Positions 49,919 through 59,018 of a stretch of 64,000 nucleotides of DNA are shown piece by piece. Every line of letters starts with the position of its first letter. The first letter of the stretch is position 1. This stretch comes from Actinophytocola oryzae (GTDB lineage: Bacteria; Actinomycetota; Actinomycetes; Mycobacteriales; Pseudonocardiaceae): assembly GCF_004364325.1 (NCBI RefSeq), contig NZ_SOCP01000013.1:62001-126000 (forward strand). The letters run 5' to 3'. The notes under the pieces were generated by a model. It had not been told where the DNA came from and searched no databases. It saw only the letters and a program-made list of their open reading frames with translations. A program made the position numbers and the translations under genes.

Positions 49919-50704
49919 TTGCGGACCCTGCGCTTCGAGCGCGCCGGCACCACCATCACCGCGCTGATGCGGGAGGGTGCCGGGACACCGCTGGTGATGG
50001 TGCCGGGGGTGATGGCCGACGCGGAGTCGTGGCGGCCCGTCGTGGACGCCGTCCACCTGCCGAACCCGGTGGTCGTGGTCAACCGGCGGGGACGCACGCC
50101 GAGCGGTCCGCTGGGTCCCGGCTACTCGGTGCGCACCGAGATCGACGACCTGAACCTGGTCCTGGACGAGCTGGGCCCCGGCGCGCACCTGTTCGGCTGG
50201 AGCTACGGCGGGCTGATCGCCGTCGAGACCGCGACCGAGCGGTTCGACGTGCGGTCGCTGACGCTGTACGAGCCGGTCGCGGTGCCCTTCGCCGGGGAGT
50301 ACGTGGCGCCGCTGCGGGAGGCGGTGGCGGAGGGCGACCTCGACCGGGCGGTGGAGATCGTGAACCGGGACGTGTCGGGTTTCTCGGCGGAGTACGTCGA
50401 GTCGCTGCGGGAGTCGTCCGTGTGGCCGTCGCTGGTGCCGCTGGCCGAGCCGCTCGCGGCCGAGCTGGCCGCGCTGAACGCGCACAGCCCGGCGCTGGGC
50501 CGGTACCCGGGCCTGGACATGCCGGTCACGTTGATCGTCGGCGAGCGCTCGGAGGGCGGGTTCCCCTACGGCAAGCCGTTCGCGTTGTTCGCGGGCGCGC
50601 TCCCCCAGGCGCGGACGATCCGGATGGCCGGGCAGGGACACCTGGCGCACGCGCAGGCGCCGGACCTGCTCGGCAAGCACGTCACCGACTCCGTCGTTCG
50701 CTGA
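49919..50704 (+). CDS. Alpha/beta hydrolase
   Basis: About 261 residues. VMVPGVMADAESW is the oxyanion-loop region, GWSYGG the nucleophile elbow near residue 92, and MAGQGHLAH holds the C-terminal catalytic His. The strand-turn VVVNRRGRTPSGPLGPGYSV is typical of small actinomycete hydrolases of unknown substrate. The start is unsure: TTG at 49919, or an alternative a few codons upstream near GTGGA. Its 3' end overlaps the convergent PGPGW-protein gene by 23 bases. Confidence 0.82.
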   Translation: MRTLRFERAGTTITALMREGAGTPLVMVPGVMADAESWRPVVDAVHLPNPVVVVNRRGRTPSGPLGPGYSVRTEIDDLNLVLDELGPGAHLFGWSYGGLIAVETATERFDVRSLTLYEPVAVPFAGEYVAPLREAVAEGDLDRAVEIVNRDVSGFSAEYVESLRESSVWPSLVPLAEPLAAELAALNAHSPALGRYPGLDMPVTLIVGERSEGGFPYGKPFALFAGALPQARTIRMAGQGHLAHAQAPDLLGKHVTDSVVR

Positions 50705-51092
50705 CCTTCTTGTAGCTCCAGCCGAGCAGCGCGAAGAGCACGATCCCGGACAGGATGAGGCTGGACCCGGTGCTCCAGCCCGGGAGCGGCAGCCAGGAGA
50801 ACACCCGCAGGCCCCACAGGACGCCGGCCGCGAGCAGCGCGAGGCCGCACAGCACCGACCCGGCGATCCGCAGCGGCGAGGACACGCTGTCCTCCGCGGC
50901 CTTCATCGCCCTGTCCCGCACGGGATCGACGTACTGCTCGAGCTTGGGGAACTCGGAGGCGAGGATCAGCAGGCCCGCGAGCACGAGGAGGAGGCCGGGT
51001 CCCGGCAGCACGAGCAGCGCGACCCCGACGAGGAGCACGACGCCGCCCGCGACCGCGATGCTGATTCTCTTGACCTGTTTGCCAGCTGCCAT
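50682..51092 (-). CDS. PGPGW-type transmembrane protein (TIGR02611-like)
   Basis: 136 residues. Two N-terminal helices contain the diagnostic VLPGPGLLLVLAGL around residues 28-41, followed by an amphipathic charged stretch (FPKLEQYVDPVRDRAMKAA) and two more helices, with a basic tail. The family is common in actinobacteria and has no assigned function. It overlaps the convergent hydrolase gene by 23 bases and has 137 bp of upstream sequence. Confidence 0.8.
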   Translation of the reverse strand: MAAGKQVKRISIAVAGGVVLLVGVALLVLPGPGLLLVLAGLLILASEFPKLEQYVDPVRDRAMKAAEDSVSSPLRIAGSVLCGLALLAAGVLWGLRVFSWLPLPGWSTGSSLILSGIVLFALLGWSYKKVSERRSR

Positions 51093-51229
51093 GGTCCTGT
51101 CATCCTGCCCTGCCGGCGCGAGTTTCGCTGGGTTCAGGATCTCGCCGGGGTCGGGGACCGGACATCGAGATGGGGGGTAGCGCGCGGCGTTTCACCTACG
51201 CCAGTGGCAGTTCGCGGAGGTCCTGGTCG

Positions 51230-52596
51230 GTGGACGAGGGGCAGGACCCGCTGCGCGACGAGGACTCCTTCATCCTCCCCGACGGCTGGGAGGACCGGCT
51301 GCACCCGCGCCGGGGCGGCCGTTTCAGCCCGCCACTGGACAGCGACCCCGAGCGGGCGTGGCGGCTCGTCGACGAGTTCCGCGACAAGACCGTCGGCGTC
51401 ATCGAGCGGCGCGGCGGCAACGGCGACCCGCGACGCGCTCACCTACCTCGAGACCCGCCAGGGCACCCCCTACGACGCGGCCGTCGTCGCGACCATCGTG
51501 GCGTGGGCGCTCGACGAGCGTTCCGGCGAGGCCGGCGCGTTCGTGGACACCTGGGTCGCCGGCCACGGGCTGGACTTCGCCGTGCGGGCGATCATGGAGC
51601 GCCAGCCCTGCACGTCTACAAGGCCGCCCTCCAACGCCACACGGGCGGCCTGCGCCTCAACTTGGACACCGTGAGTGTCGAGCCGACCGCCGGACGGCTC
51701 CGCGCACACCTCGCCGAGGCCACGGACGACGAGCACGCGCCGCCGTCGAGATCCTCGCCGAGTACCGGAAGACCGACCACGGCAAGCTCGTCACCGCGTT
51801 CCTCGCACCCGACCGCCTCGACTGGGTGCGTGCGGCGTCGGCTGTGTCGGAGTCGGCGGCACGCAGCGCTAGCCGGGTCGTGCGGCTGGTGTCGAGCCGG
51901 GTGGGGAAGACGAGCGTGAGGCCGTCGAACGGGAGCTGGGAGACGCTGCCGGGGCCGGTGCTCGTGCGGGACCTCGCGGCGCTGGACCGGTCGCGGGCGA
52001 ACTTGGCACCCCGGCTGGTGCGGCCCAGGGTCGAGGCGGAGAACCTGCGGGTGGTTACGGTGGCGGAGGTCCTGGACATCGGCTACCACCCCGGCGACCA
52101 ACGCCTGACCGCGGTGGTCGCGGACGAGGCCGGCACGACGGCGGTGGTGTCGGCGACGTACCGGCCCACGTCGCCCGCCGCACTCGACGCGGTGGACGCG
52201 GCGCTGCGGTCGGGTCCCCGGTTCGTGGCCGGTGCGGTGCGCCGCACGCGGGGAACGCTGGTCGTGGACTCGACCGTGGTGGTGCCGGACCTCGCACCCG
52301 GCGACGGAAGCTCGTCGCTCATGGGTGCGACGGCCACCCGGGAGGACGCGGTCACGGTCGCGCTCGACGGGGCGCTCGGCGTGTGCGCGGAGGCCGTGCA
52401 CCGCGGGTTGCGCCACCTGCCAAAGGACTTCGGCGTGCGGGTTACCGAGGCCGCGGCGAGCCTGCGCGAGGTCGGGCTGCCGAGGGCGGCGACCGCGCTC
52501 GACGGGTTCGCGGATGCCGTGACGAGCCCGGAAACCGTTGTCAGCGCGTGGATAGCGGCGCAGATCCGGCTGAGCACGACGGCCGACGCACGCTGA
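51230..52596 (+). pseudogene. Frameshifted gene of unrecognised family (possibly DUF4132-like)
   Basis: Protein-like sequence jumps frame three times. It starts near GTG 51230 (DEDSFILPDGWEDRLHPRRG), moves near 51430 to DALTYLETRQGTPYDAAVVA, moves back near 51606 to ALHVYKAALQRHTGGLRLN, and moves again near 51741 to AAVEILAEYRKTDHGK, continuing to the stop at 52596. The shifts look like one single-base insertion and two single-base deletions. The joined product would be about 450 residues, soluble and helical. I cannot name the family with confidence. Sequencing error at three places is less likely but possible. Confidence 0.75.
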
Positions 52597-52638
52597 GTTC
52601 GTTGTGCGGAACACCGTCCGGTAGGGCACGGTGGATCC

Positions 52639-54747
52639 GTGCGATCAACAGTGCTGTTATCGGTCCTGGCGTTGGTGGCGACGACCGCGGCTGCGCCCGC
52701 CGGCGGGGGTGAGGCGCCCGGCGCGCCAGGTGACCCCGCCGTCTACCAGCCCGCGGACAAACAGGGACTCGGCACGGCACACGGCGGCCCGGAGAGCCCG
52801 GTGTGGTTCACCTTGGGCGGCGGCCGCATGACGGAGGTGTTCTACCCGGACCTGAGCACACCGGCCACGCGTGAGCTGGCGTTGCTGGTCACCGACGGCC
52901 GGTCGTTCACCGAGGAGTTCCGCGGCCGCACCGAGCAGGTCGGCGACCTGACCTACCGGCAGTCGGCGCGGGGCACCGGGTGGTCGGCGACGGCCACGTA
53001 CGTCACGGATCCAAAGCGCGCCACGGTGTTGGTGGACGTCTCGTTCACGTCCACGCGACCGCTCAAGGTGTTCGCGCTGTACGACCCGGCGCTGTCCCGT
53101 GAGGGCAACGACGACACCGGCGCGAGCGGCGACACCCTCGTCGCCTCGGACGCAGGCGCTGCGACGGCATTGGTCGCCGGCGACGGGTTCCGCGCCACCT
53201 CGACGGGTTACCTCGGCAAGAGCGACGGCCGCACCGACCTCGCCGACCACCGCATGGACTGGCGCTACCCGAAAGCGGGTCCTGGCAACGTCGTCCAGAC
53301 AGGCGAGCTGACGCTGGACGGTGTGCGGCACAAGAAGGACACGCTCGCGCTGGGCTTCGGCACGACCCGTTCGGAGGCGGTGCGGACGGCACGTGCCTCG
53401 CTGTCCACCGGCTTCAGGTCGACGTCCGCGCTGTACGCGAAGGGGTGGCAGGAGTACGTCTCCGGCCTGCGCAAGCCGCCGTCGTCGGTGGCGTCGGCCA
53501 AGGAGCGTGCGGTGTACCGCAGCTCGCTGCTGGTGCTGGCCGCGTCGGAGGACAAGCGCCACCGCGGCGCGTACATCGCGGCGCCGGGCTTCCCGTGGGC
53601 GTTCGGGTTCGACCGGCAGATCGCGCCGGAGTTCGGCTCGTACGCGCTGGTGTGGCCGAGGGACCTGTACCAGATCGCGACGGGGCTGCTCGCCGCCGGC
53701 GACAAGGCCGGCGCGAACCGGGCACTGGACTTCATGCTGACGGTGCAGCAGCAGCCGGACGGCCACCTGGCGCAGAACACCCGTGTGACAGGCGAACCGT
53801 ACTGGACGAGCGTACAGCTGGACGAGTCGGCGGCCCCAATGTTGTTGGCGTGGCAGCTGAAGCGCACCGACAGGTCCACGTTGGACGGACTGCGGCGCGC
53901 GGCGGACTTCATGGTGTCGTACCCGAACGCCCCGTTCACCGAACAGGAACGGTGGGAGAACCAGAGCGGCTACTCCCCCGGCACGATCGCCGCGGAGATC
54001 GCGGGCCTGGTGTGCCTGGCGGATCTGCTGAACCGCGCGGGTGACCCGGCGTCGGCGAACCGCTATCTGCGGGTCGCGGACGACTGGGAGTCCAAGGTGG
54101 AGTCGTGGACGGCGACGAGCACCGGCCCTTTGTCCCCGTCGCCGTACTACCTGCGCCTGACCAAGGACGGCAACCCGAACGCGGGCACGACGTACAACCT
54201 CGGCGACAACAACGTCGGCGAGGTGGACCAGCGCGCGGTCGTGGACCCGAGCTTCCTGGAGCTGGTGCGCCTGGGCATCCGCCCGGCGAACGACCCGGTG
54301 GTCGAGAACACCGTCGAGGTGGTGGACGAGACGCTGGGCGAGCGGACGCCGGTAGGCCAGCTGTGGCACCGTTTCACGGGTGACGGCTACGGCGAACAGG
54401 CCGACGGCGGCCCGTGGAACGTGAACTGGCCGACGCCGACCCGCACGTACGGCCGCCTGTGGCCGATCTTCGCGGGCGAACGCGGCGAGTACGAGCTGCT
54501 GGCCGGCGAACCGTCAGCGGCGAACAGCCGCCTGAGGACCATCGCGGCGACGGCCAACAGCGGTTTGATGCTGCCGGAACAGGTGTGGGACGAGCGGGCG
54601 CCACAACGCGCCGGCACCCCCACGACGTCGGCGACCCCGCTCGCGTGGACACACGCCCAGTACGTCCGCCTGGCCTGGTCGCTGACGGCAGGCCACCCGG
54701 TGGAACAGCCGTCCGTGGTGGCCTGCCGCTACGTCGACGCCTGCTGA
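52639..54747 (+). CDS. Secreted GH15 glucoamylase (glucan 1,4-alpha-glucosidase)
   Basis: 702 residues with a short signal peptide (VLLSVLALVATTAAAPAG). An N-terminal beta-sandwich domain covers about 40-270 (GTAHGGPESPVWFTLGGGRM). The (alpha/alpha)6 barrel follows: PGFPWAFGFDRQIAPEFGSY, LVWPRDLYQIATGLLA, the catalytic-acid region QERWENQSGYSPGTIAAEI and the catalytic-base region LPEQVWDE. It would release glucose from the non-reducing ends of starch or dextrins outside the cell. GTG start. It directly follows the frameshifted gene. Confidence 0.92.
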   Translation: MRSTVLLSVLALVATTAAAPAGGGEAPGAPGDPAVYQPADKQGLGTAHGGPESPVWFTLGGGRMTEVFYPDLSTPATRELALLVTDGRSFTEEFRGRTEQVGDLTYRQSARGTGWSATATYVTDPKRATVLVDVSFTSTRPLKVFALYDPALSREGNDDTGASGDTLVASDAGAATALVAGDGFRATSTGYLGKSDGRTDLADHRMDWRYPKAGPGNVVQTGELTLDGVRHKKDTLALGFGTTRSEAVRTARASLSTGFRSTSALYAKGWQEYVSGLRKPPSSVASAKERAVYRSSLLVLAASEDKRHRGAYIAAPGFPWAFGFDRQIAPEFGSYALVWPRDLYQIATGLLAAGDKAGANRALDFMLTVQQQPDGHLAQNTRVTGEPYWTSVQLDESAAPMLLAWQLKRTDRSTLDGLRRAADFMVSYPNAPFTEQERWENQSGYSPGTIAAEIAGLVCLADLLNRAGDPASANRYLRVADDWESKVESWTATSTGPLSPSPYYLRLTKDGNPNAGTTYNLGDNNVGEVDQRAVVDPSFLELVRLGIRPANDPVVENTVEVVDETLGERTPVGQLWHRFTGDGYGEQADGGPWNVNWPTPTRTYGRLWPIFAGERGEYELLAGEPSAANSRLRTIAATANSGLMLPEQVWDERAPQRAGTPTTSATPLAWTHAQYVRLAWSLTAGHPVEQPSVVACRYVDAC

Positions 54748-54765
54748 GGTGTCAGGACCCGGCCG

Positions 54766-55167
54766 TCAGAAGCCGCAGTAGTAGCCGCTGCCGAAGTTGT
54801 CCAGGAGGTTGTCGCGGCTCCAGCCACGCACGCCGGTGCGGGTGTTCTGCAGGTAGGTCCACGTGAAGCCGTCGTTGCCGACGGTGTAGCAGTAGTAGCG
54901 CGCGTCGTCGGTCGCCTGGAGCTGCCCGACGATCGTGCAGTTCGTCGGCGAGCTCGCGATCGTGCCGCTGCGCTGGTTGACCGCGCCGCTCACCGGCGCG
55001 TCGGCGTCGATCGAGCCGTCGAGCAGTGGACCCGCGGTGCCACACGGCGCGTGCCTCGGCGTGACGTCGACCGGTTCGTTCTTGGGTGCCGCACTCGCCG
55101 GCGACGCGAGGGCGAGCCCGGAAGCGGCGAACGCACATGTCGCCACGGCGACCAGTACCTTTTTCAT
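54766..55167 (-). CDS. Small secreted SH3-like domain protein
   Basis: 133 residues. The signal peptide (KKVLVAVATCAFAASGLALA) cleaves after SPASA near residue 27. The mature part holds six cysteines and ends in a bacterial SH3-like segment: YYCYTVGNDGFTWTYLQNT, TGVRGWSRDNLLDN. It may bind cell wall or act as a secreted factor. ATG at 55167 has GGGGA five bases before it. It is divergent from the HTH-membrane protein across a repeat-rich gap. Confidence 0.8.
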   Translation of the reverse strand: MKKVLVAVATCAFAASGLALASPASAAPKNEPVDVTPRHAPCGTAGPLLDGSIDADAPVSGAVNQRSGTIASSPTNCTIVGQLQATDDARYYCYTVGNDGFTWTYLQNTRTGVRGWSRDNLLDNFGSGYYCGF

Positions 55168-55250
55168 GATTTCCCCAGTTTTGTGATCGACTGCTGAATG
55201 ATCGAAATTGCGTCGTCTCCGACACGGGGAAATGCTGCATATGAAGTATC

Positions 55251-55332
55251 GGTGGGACAAGTATTTCGGGTACGGTGGGACGCTGGGTCGTCCCGTACAG
55301 GCCGATCTGCGCGTATCGCGGGCTGGTGGGAC
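55251..55332. promoter_or_regulatory. Three GGTGGGAC direct repeats in a divergent promoter region
   Basis: GGTGGGAC occurs at 55251-55258, 55274-55281 and 55325-55332, and GGGACG pairs with CGTCCC at 55277-55294. They lie between the SH3-like secreted protein gene and the HTH-membrane protein gene, so one or both may be controlled through them. Confidence 0.5.
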
Positions 55333-55388
55333 GGCGACGGGATGGTGGCCGGGGCGGGGGCCCGGGTCTTGGGGGAAGTGGGGAATTC

Positions 55389-55766
55389 GTGTCGCGATCC
55401 GCGGAGGTACAGCAACTGGCCGCATTTCTGCGAACGTTCAAGAATCGGGCGGACCGAAGTTATGCGGCGTTGGCGAGACGCACGGGCATGAGCAGCTCGA
55501 CACTGCACCGCTACTGCACGGGAACGCACGTGCCGACCGACTACGGCACGCTGGCACGCTTCGCCGGTGCGTGTGGGGCCACGCCGCCGGAGCTGCGTGA
55601 GCTGCACCGGTTGTGGGCGCTCGCCGACGCCGGTCGCGGGCGGGAGGAGCTGCCCGTCGGGCCACCCGTGGCGCGGCGGGGGCCCGCGTTCGTCTGGGCG
55701 GTGGGGGTCGCTCTCGTGGCGGGGACCGCCTGGTGGTTCTCAGGCAAGCAGCGTCAGCAGGTGTGA
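55389..55766 (+). CDS. Helix-turn-helix protein with C-terminal membrane anchor
   Basis: 125 residues. The N-terminal ~75 residues are an Xre/Cro-like HTH of a type frequent in Pseudonocardiaceae (VQQLAAFLRTFKNRADRSYA, LARRTGMSSSTLHRYCTGTH). One C-terminal transmembrane helix follows (AFVWAVGVALVAGTAWWF) and a short basic tail. A membrane-tethered transcription factor is inferred. GTG at 55389 follows GGGGA. The 3' end overlaps the convergent peptidase gene by 27 bases. Confidence 0.82.
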   Translation: MSRSAEVQQLAAFLRTFKNRADRSYAALARRTGMSSSTLHRYCTGTHVPTDYGTLARFAGACGATPPELRELHRLWALADAGRGREELPVGPPVARRGPAFVWAVGVALVAGTAWWFSGKQRQQV

Positions 55767-56969
55767 CAGCACCTCGCCGTCGCTCACGCGCAGGCCGTCG
55801 TGCTGGTGGTCTGCCGTGTGCCACAGGCGGAGGTCACCGATCGCCGCGGCGGTTCGCAGGGACAGGTCGCGACTGACGTACAGGTCTGTGTCGTAGACCG
55901 CCGCGGCGACCGGGACCCTGTTGGCGCCCAACCGGTTCACGTCGTACAGCGGCGGCCACTCGATGCGTTCCGCCAGCTCGTCCGCCACCGGACGCAGTGG
56001 CGCCATCAGCGGGTCGTCGTCGAACATCCAGGGGTAGATCATCTCGCCGGTGAACAAGACCGGGTCGTCGCCCGCCAGGGACCGGTGGGCGTCGAACGCC
56101 GGGAACTCCGCACGAACCCGTTGCGCCGCCCAGGATGTCGCGCCGAACCCCTGGGCGTAGGAGGGCTCGTGCAGCAGGTAGTACAGCGGGCTCGCCGCCG
56201 ACGACCACGACAGTGCCTCCTGCGTCGCCAGCAGGAACGCGTCCGACAGCTGGTCACCGTCGAACGGCGACTCCAGCAGGTAGTGCAGCTTCGCGTGGCC
56301 GTCCCGCCCGCCCAGCAGGGTGCCGACCGACTGGAACGCCGCCACGCTCAGCAGACGGCCGTTCGGCAGCCGCACGTCCGTCGACGCCAGGTGCGCGGCC
56401 ACCCGCCGCGCCATCACGACATCCTCCGGGTACGCCACGTAGTGCGCCTCGTTCTTCGCCGCCACCACGGGGTACAGCGACCGGTACACGTCGGCCGCGT
56501 CCGTCGTCAGTCCCGGCAGGCCACCCGTCACGAGCGCGGACCGCAGTCCGTCCCCGAAGAACGACAGGTACGTCACCGTGCAGAAACCGCCGAAGCTCTG
56601 CCCCAGCACCGTCCACGGTGGAGACCGCAGCGCGGCGCGGATCATCTCCGCGTCACGCACGATCGAGTCCGCGCGGAAATACGTCAGGTACGACGCGCCC
56701 CTCGCCAGCGCCACCCGGCGCGTCACCGGCGTCGACCGGCCGGTGCCACGCTGGTCGAGCAGGAGCACGCGGTACTCCCGCGACGCACGCCGCAGCCACC
56801 CCTCGTCGCCCAGGGGCCGCGGGGACGGGAACCCGGGGCCGCCGTTGAGGAACAGCAGCCACGGCAGCGAGTCGTCGGCCGTGACCTCCCGCGCGTAGAG
56901 CGTGATGCGCTCGCCGTCGGGCCGGTCGTGGTCCAGCGGCACGTCGAACGTGTGATCCTCGAACCTCAT
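55740..56969 (-). CDS. S33 prolyl-aminopeptidase-like alpha/beta hydrolase
   Basis: 409 residues. The oxyanion-loop motif LFLNGGPGFPSPRPLGDEGW and DQRGTGRST are hallmarks of family S33, the nucleophile lies in GQSFGG near residue 123, and the His in ADHQHDGLRV near the C-terminus completes the triad. It would remove N-terminal proline from peptides in the cytoplasm. The start ATG overlaps the stop of the LysR-type gene by four bases, so expression is coupled to that regulator. Confidence 0.88.
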   Translation of the reverse strand: MRFEDHTFDVPLDHDRPDGERITLYAREVTADDSLPWLLFLNGGPGFPSPRPLGDEGWLRRASREYRVLLLDQRGTGRSTPVTRRVALARGASYLTYFRADSIVRDAEMIRAALRSPPWTVLGQSFGGFCTVTYLSFFGDGLRSALVTGGLPGLTTDAADVYRSLYPVVAAKNEAHYVAYPEDVVMARRVAAHLASTDVRLPNGRLLSVAAFQSVGTLLGGRDGHAKLHYLLESPFDGDQLSDAFLLATQEALSWSSAASPLYYLLHEPSYAQGFGATSWAAQRVRAEFPAFDAHRSLAGDDPVLFTGEMIYPWMFDDDPLMAPLRPVADELAERIEWPPLYDVNRLGANRVPVAAAVYDTDLYVSRDLSLRTAAAIGDLRLWHTADHQHDGLRVSDGEVLSHLLTLLA

Positions 56970-57841
56970 GCTCCACTTCTCAGGGCCAGGGCCGCGGTGT
57001 CCGCCACGGCGGTCGCGACCGTCGACAACGCCGGCAGATCAAGTCTCCACTGCTGCCAGTACAGCGGCACGTCCACCGGCCTGTCCGGCGCGAGCGACTC
57101 GAACCTCCCCGGTCGCGACGCGGCCTGCACCTCCGGCACCATCCCCCAGCCCAGGCCCGCGGCCACCGCCTCGACGAACACCTCCGAGGCCGGGACGAAG
57201 TGCCGCGCCGCACTCGCCCCTCGACCGCCTAACGACCGCACGAACGCGTCCTGCAGGTCGTCGCGCCGGTCGAACACCACCACGGGTGCCCGCGCCAGGT
57301 CCTCGCGCAGCGACCCGGTCAGCCACCGCGCCGCGAAGGCCGGGCTCGCCAGCGGCAGGTACCGCAGCAGGCCAAGCAGTCGGACCGAACACCCCTGCAC
57401 CGGGGCCGACGACGACGTCACCGCCGCCATCACCCGGCCGTCACGCAGGAGCGTCGTGGTGTGGTCCTGGTCCTCCCGGTGCAGCTCGAAGCACACGTCC
57501 GGCACGTTGGCGAGCGCCGGAAGGAACCAGGTGGCGAGCGAGTCGGCGTTGACGGCGATCGGGACGCGGACCGGCTCGTCGGTCATGCCCAACTCGGCAC
57601 GCGCCTCGTGCTCCAGCGCGGCGAGCCTGCGGGCGAACCGCACCACCACCTGCCCGGACTCGGTCAGCCGCACGGGTTTGGCGCGGGTCACCAGCACGCT
57701 GCCCGACCGCTGCTCGAGTGCCTTCACCCGCTGGCTCACCGCCGACGGCGTCACGTGCAGGACTGCGGCCGCCGCGTCGAACGTGCCCTCGTCGGCGACC
57801 GCGAGCAGCGTGCGGACCTGGTCGAGCGGCAGATCTGTCAT
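56966..57841 (-). CDS. lysG: LysR-type regulator, ArgP/LysG family
   Basis: 291 residues. The N-terminal winged HTH (LDQVRTLLAVADEGTFDAAA, VTPSAVSQRVKALEQRSG) and the substrate domain layout (FLPALANVPDVCFELHREDQ) fit the ArgP/LysG group. These activate an adjacent basic-amino-acid exporter. The divergent gene is a LysE-type exporter, supporting the assignment. The start is ATG at 57841. Its stop overlaps the peptidase start, an unusual coupling. Confidence 0.9.
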   Translation of the reverse strand: MTDLPLDQVRTLLAVADEGTFDAAAAVLHVTPSAVSQRVKALEQRSGSVLVTRAKPVRLTESGQVVVRFARRLAALEHEARAELGMTDEPVRVPIAVNADSLATWFLPALANVPDVCFELHREDQDHTTTLLRDGRVMAAVTSSSAPVQGCSVRLLGLLRYLPLASPAFAARWLTGSLREDLARAPVVVFDRRDDLQDAFVRSLGGRGASAARHFVPASEVFVEAVAAGLGWGMVPEVQAASRPGRFESLAPDRPVDVPLYWQQWRLDLPALSTVATAVADTAALALRSGA

Positions 57842-57855
57842 CACGGCCGCTAATG

Positions 57856-57872
57856 TTACGTAAGAATCCTTA
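57856..57872. promoter_or_regulatory. Candidate LysG/ArgP binding site between lysG and lysE
   Basis: TTACGTAA (57856-57863) overlaps TAAGAATCCTTA (57861-57872), both palindromic, in the short A+T-rich gap between the divergent regulator and exporter genes. LysR-type activators usually bind such sites. Confidence 0.5.
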
Positions 57873-57910
57873 GCTGTACTGTCGACACGTCCGGACCTAG
57901 CCTCGGGGAC

Positions 57911-58519
57911 GTGAGAGATGTCCTGCTCGCGGCCATCGCTGGGTTCGGCACCGGCCTGTCCCTGATCGTCGCCATCGGCGCGCAGAACGCGTTCGTCCTG
58001 CGGCAGGGCATCCGGCGCCACGGCGTGCTCGTCGTCGTGGCGATCTGCGCGCTCTCGGACGCGGTTCTCATCGCGCTCGGCGTCGGTGGCGTGGGTGCCG
58101 TCGTGCTCGCGTTCCCCACCATCCTCACGGTCGTCGGCATCGCGGGCGGCGCCTTCCTGCTGTGTTACGGGTTCCTGGCCGCGCGCCGGGCGTTCCGGCC
58201 GTCGGCCATGGACGTCACCACCGCGCCGGGCGGCAACCGGGTCGTGCTCACGTGCCTGGCGCTGACCTGGCTGAACCCCCACGTCTACCTGGACACGGTG
58301 CTGCTGCTCGGCACGGTCGCGGCCCACCGGGGCGACCTGCGGTGGGCGTTCGGGGCGGGTGCCGCGGTCGCCAGCCTGTGCTGGTTCGCCGCGCTGGGGT
58401 TCGGTGCGCGCCTCCTCACCGGCTTCTTCGCCCGCCCGTCCTCGTGGCGGCTGCTCGACGGCCTGGTCGCCGCCACGATGGTCACCATCGGGGTGACCCT
58501 CGTGGCGGGTGCCGCCTGA
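57911..58519 (+). CDS. lysE: LysE/ArgO-type amino-acid exporter
   Basis: 202 residues and about six helices. The conserved N-terminal GLSLIVAIGAQNAFVLRQGI, the NPHVYLDTVLLLG segment in helix 4 and overall length match LysE/ArgO exporters of lysine and arginine. It would protect against intracellular accumulation of basic amino acids during peptide breakdown. GTG start; divergent from lysG. Confidence 0.92.
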   Translation: MRDVLLAAIAGFGTGLSLIVAIGAQNAFVLRQGIRRHGVLVVVAICALSDAVLIALGVGGVGAVVLAFPTILTVVGIAGGAFLLCYGFLAARRAFRPSAMDVTTAPGGNRVVLTCLALTWLNPHVYLDTVLLLGTVAAHRGDLRWAFGAGAAVASLCWFAALGFGARLLTGFFARPSSWRLLDGLVAATMVTIGVTLVAGAA

Positions 58520-58568
58520 TCGCCGCACCGGGCGCGCGCGTTCACGGCGGTTGGGGTAGGAAACCGGT

Positions 58569-59018
58569 GTGCAGGTGCCGACGGACCCGGATGTCGATCT
58601 CCACGACCCGCGACAGCGGCGGGAGCTGACGCCCACGCTGCTGGCCGTGATCGCGTTGGGCGGCGCGCTGGGGGCGGTGACGCGTTACGGGCTCGCCGAG
58701 GCCATCCCGGACGGGCCGTTCGCGATCTGGGTCGTCAACGTCAGCGGCTGCCTGCTGATCGGCGTGCTGATGGTGTTCGTGACCGACGTGTGGCCGGCCC
58801 AGCGGTACGTGCGGCCCTTCCTCGGGGTGGGCTTCCTCGGCGGCTACACGACGTTCTCGACGGCCATGGTGGACGTGCGGGACCTGACCGAGGCGGGTCG
58901 CGCGGGCCTCGGCCTGCTGTACCTGGGCGGCACGGTCCTCGCGGCGGTGGTCGCCGTGGCCGTCGGCTGGTACGCCACACGCGCGCTCGTGGTCCGGCGG
59001 CAGGCGGCCGCCCGATGA
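58569..59018 (+). CDS. crcB: Fluoride channel FluC/CrcB, subunit 1
   Basis: 149 residues with four helices. GALGAVTRYGLAE, FAIWVVNVSGCLLIGVL and GFLGGYTTFSTAM carry the conserved Asn of helix 2 and the phenylalanine/serine stretch of the fluoride pore. An N-terminal extension of about 20 residues is longer than usual. GTG start. The TGA overlaps the next gene's ATG, so the two subunits are made together as expected for a heterodimeric channel. Confidence 0.93.
   Translation: MQVPTDPDVDLHDPRQRRELTPTLLAVIALGGALGAVTRYGLAEAIPDGPFAIWVVNVSGCLLIGVLMVFVTDVWPAQRYVRPFLGVGFLGGYTTFSTAMVDVRDLTEAGRAGLGLLYLGGTVLAAVVAVAVGWYATRALVVRRQAAAR

Noticed and set aside
58520..58568. Fluoride riboswitch before the FluC pair
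   Set aside because: The 49-base gap is too short and shows none of the conserved riboswitch segments.
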